DNA from: Methylopumilus sp003533095
GTDB taxonomy: Bacteria; Pseudomonadota; Gammaproteobacteria; Burkholderiales; Methylophilaceae
Length of the DNA stretch: 6,905 bases
NCBI GenBank assembly: GCA_963977845.1
Contig: CAXBPZ010000036.1
Location: 1 to 6,905, forward strand
Direction of reading: 5' to 3'
The translations under genes and the position numbers were made by a program. Shown piece by piece: positions 6,058-6,905 of this stretch. The notes below the pieces were generated by a model that saw nothing but the letters and a program-made list of their open reading frames with translations, was not told where the DNA came from and did not search any database. Position 1 is the first letter of the stretch; each line of letters starts with the position of its first letter.

Positions 6058-6495
6058 ATGAATATTGAACAACTACAACTTGAGTGGGACTCTGACTGTG
6101 TCATGGATGATAACCATCTAGACAGCGAAGCAGTCAAATCTCCCCAACTACACGCAAAGTATCTGCGCCATCTTATCCAAGCTAAACTGAAGCTGGCTAA
6201 GTATCGTGCTGACTACAACACACTCCGTCAATCGAAGTTTCGCTACTATCGTGGCGAACTTTCTCGTGATGAGTTAAAAGAGGCAGGGTGGGATCAGTGG
6301 CAAGGTATTAAACCTCTCAAGAATGAGATGGATGAATTTCTTACTGGTGATGATGAATTAAATACACTCAAGGTTAAAATCGAATACCTTGAAACAATGA
6401 TATATCTTATTGAATCTATTCTTGGGCAGATTAAAGCTAGAGATTGGCAAATCAAAACTGCTGTTGAATGGAAGAAATTTTTAGCAGGAATGTAA
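6058..6495 (+). CDS. uvsY: UvsY-like recombination mediator protein (T4-like phage)
   Basis: UvsY in T4 is a hexameric mediator. It binds ssDNA coated with gp32 and loads the UvsX recombinase for recombination-dependent replication and repair. The protein here has 145 residues (T4 137). Seen similarities to T4 UvsY: an N-terminal helix of the type IEQLQLEWDSDCVMDDNHL with a following EA (T4 LEDLQEELKKDVFIDSTKL...EA), the basic-aromatic K-F-R-Y-Y-R-G segment (60-66) where T4 has the DNA-binding K-x-R-L-D-Y-Y-S-G, a long helix (105-126), then IKARDWQIK (125-133) corresponding to T4 IKSRGFAIK, and a C-terminal FLAG-like end. The protein is charged, helical and soluble, as expected. Its own early promoter and Shine-Dalgarno site precede it, and uvsW follows with a one-base overlap. 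The assignment rests on motif order and neighbour, not on a database search. Confidence 0.87.
   Translation: MNIEQLQLEWDSDCVMDDNHLDSEAVKSPQLHAKYLRHLIQAKLKLAKYRADYNTLRQSKFRYYRGELSRDELKEAGWDQWQGIKPLKNEMDEFLTGDDELNTLKVKIEYLETMIYLIESILGQIKARDWQIKTAVEWKKFLAGM
6486..6489 (+). promoter_or_regulatory. Ribosome binding site of uvsW inside the uvsY 3' end
   Basis: AGGA lies 5 bases before the ATG at 6495, within the last codons of uvsY. Together with the TAATG stop-start overlap it supports coupled translation of uvsY and uvsW. Confidence 0.65.
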
Positions 6496-6905
6496 TGAGC
6501 AAAATAGCAGTAGAGAAGTTAGATGAAGTTTACATGCGTGTGTTCGGTGACCCATCGGTTGAGCAAGAACTAGCTGACTTCTTTACATATGAATATCCAG
6601 GTGCAAGATTTACACCACAATTTAAAGCAAGATTGTGGGACGGTAAGGTTCGCCTGTATGACCAAGTAAGAAAAACTCTTTATGTTGGATTGCTACCATA
6701 TGTCCAACAGTTTTGTGAACGAAACGATTATAAGATTGAATACAAGTCAGAGTTTGTAGTTGATAATGGTATTTCTCATGATGATGTTGAAACCTATGTT
6801 AAAGCATTAGAGTTACCATCAAAGATTGAGATTCGTGATTACCAAATTGATGCTATCCAAAAAGCAGTAAATGAAGAACGAACATTACTTCTATCACCTA
6901 CTGGT
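6495..6905 (+). CDS. uvsW: UvsW-like helicase, N-terminal 137 residues (3' partial)
   Basis: The frame is open from the ATG to the window end without a stop. T4 UvsW (about 500 residues) is an SF2 helicase that unwinds R-loops and branched recombination intermediates. It ends origin-dependent replication and promotes the switch to recombination-dependent replication. Seen: the N-terminal UvsW domain with ADFFTYEYPGARFTPQF (27-43) and LWDGKVRLYD (47-56), paralleling T4 RDFFSFEADGYRFNPRF and NWDGRIRLLD. Next come GLLPYVQQFCERNDYK (65-80; T4 GLVGQIKKFCDNFGYK), a linker, the Q-motif-like IEIRDYQIDAIQKAV (111-125), and LLLSPTG (131-137), which starts the Walker A motif exactly at the edge. The helicase core lies outside the window. 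The start overlaps the uvsY stop (TAATG). In T4, uvsW lies upstream of uvsY; here the order is reversed, as in many marine T4-like phages (from memory). Confidence 0.92.
   Translation, partial: MSKIAVEKLDEVYMRVFGDPSVEQELADFFTYEYPGARFTPQFKARLWDGKVRLYDQVRKTLYVGLLPYVQQFCERNDYKIEYKSEFVVDNGISHDDVETYVKALELPSKIEIRDYQIDAIQKAVNEERTLLLSPTG

Noticed and set aside
5100..6905. Prophage or integrated element inserted into der
   Set aside because: No integrase, tRNA, attachment-site repeat, insertion-sequence end or target duplication is seen near the join, and the phage genes are of the strictly lytic T4-like type. The right-hand half of der is not present to test an insertion model.
1..6905. CRISPR array, tRNA, rRNA, or toxin-antitoxin or defence cassette
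   Set aside because: There are no regularly spaced repeats, no tRNA-like cloverleaf sequence and no unexplained stretch longer than about 55 bases outside genes. Nothing supports a new defence or mobile system here.

Overview
The window is a join between two unrelated kinds of DNA. Positions 1 to about 5332 are a compact bacterial chromosome operon. From about 5333 to the end is DNA of a T4-like (Straboviridae-related) myovirus. No complete, undescribed system is visible. The most notable observation is the join itself, which falls inside the essential GTPase gene der.

Bacterial part. All genes are on the + strand: the end of ispG (isoprenoid synthesis), hisS (histidyl-tRNA synthetase), two adjacent peptide-type ABC ATPases, a YfgM-like inner-membrane TPR protein, the lipoprotein bamB, and the first 74 codons of der. 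The order ispG-hisS-yfgM-bamB-der is a classic proteobacterial cluster. The IspG C-terminus reads like the betaproteobacterial form, and moderate-to-low GC with tight packing would suit a streamlined aquatic betaproteobacterium such as Methylophilales; this placement is inference. The extra ABC pair between hisS and yfgM is the one departure from the common order. Gaps between genes are only 2 to 24 bases, and most starts have no clear Shine-Dalgarno sequence, which suggests one coupled transcript.

Phage part. After the join come the 3' end of a phage repeat protein (fused in frame to der), a 172-residue protein that looks like a gp19-type tail-tube-fold structural protein, a textbook sigma-70 promoter (TTGACA, 17-base spacer, TATAAT), uvsY (recombination mediator) and the start of uvsW (helicase), which runs off the window. 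UvsY loads the UvsX recombinase on ssDNA and UvsW remodels branched DNA and R-loops in T4, so the last two genes form a recombination and replication module. The phage genes are visibly more AT-rich and have good Shine-Dalgarno sites, unlike the bacterial genes.

Most likely the join is a chimeric assembly or cloning junction at a short shared A-rich sequence. T4-like phages are strictly lytic, no integrase or attachment site is visible, and a cell with der broken at codon 74 and no other copy should not be viable. Rare illegitimate recombination or packaged host DNA remains possible and can be tested with reads across the join.
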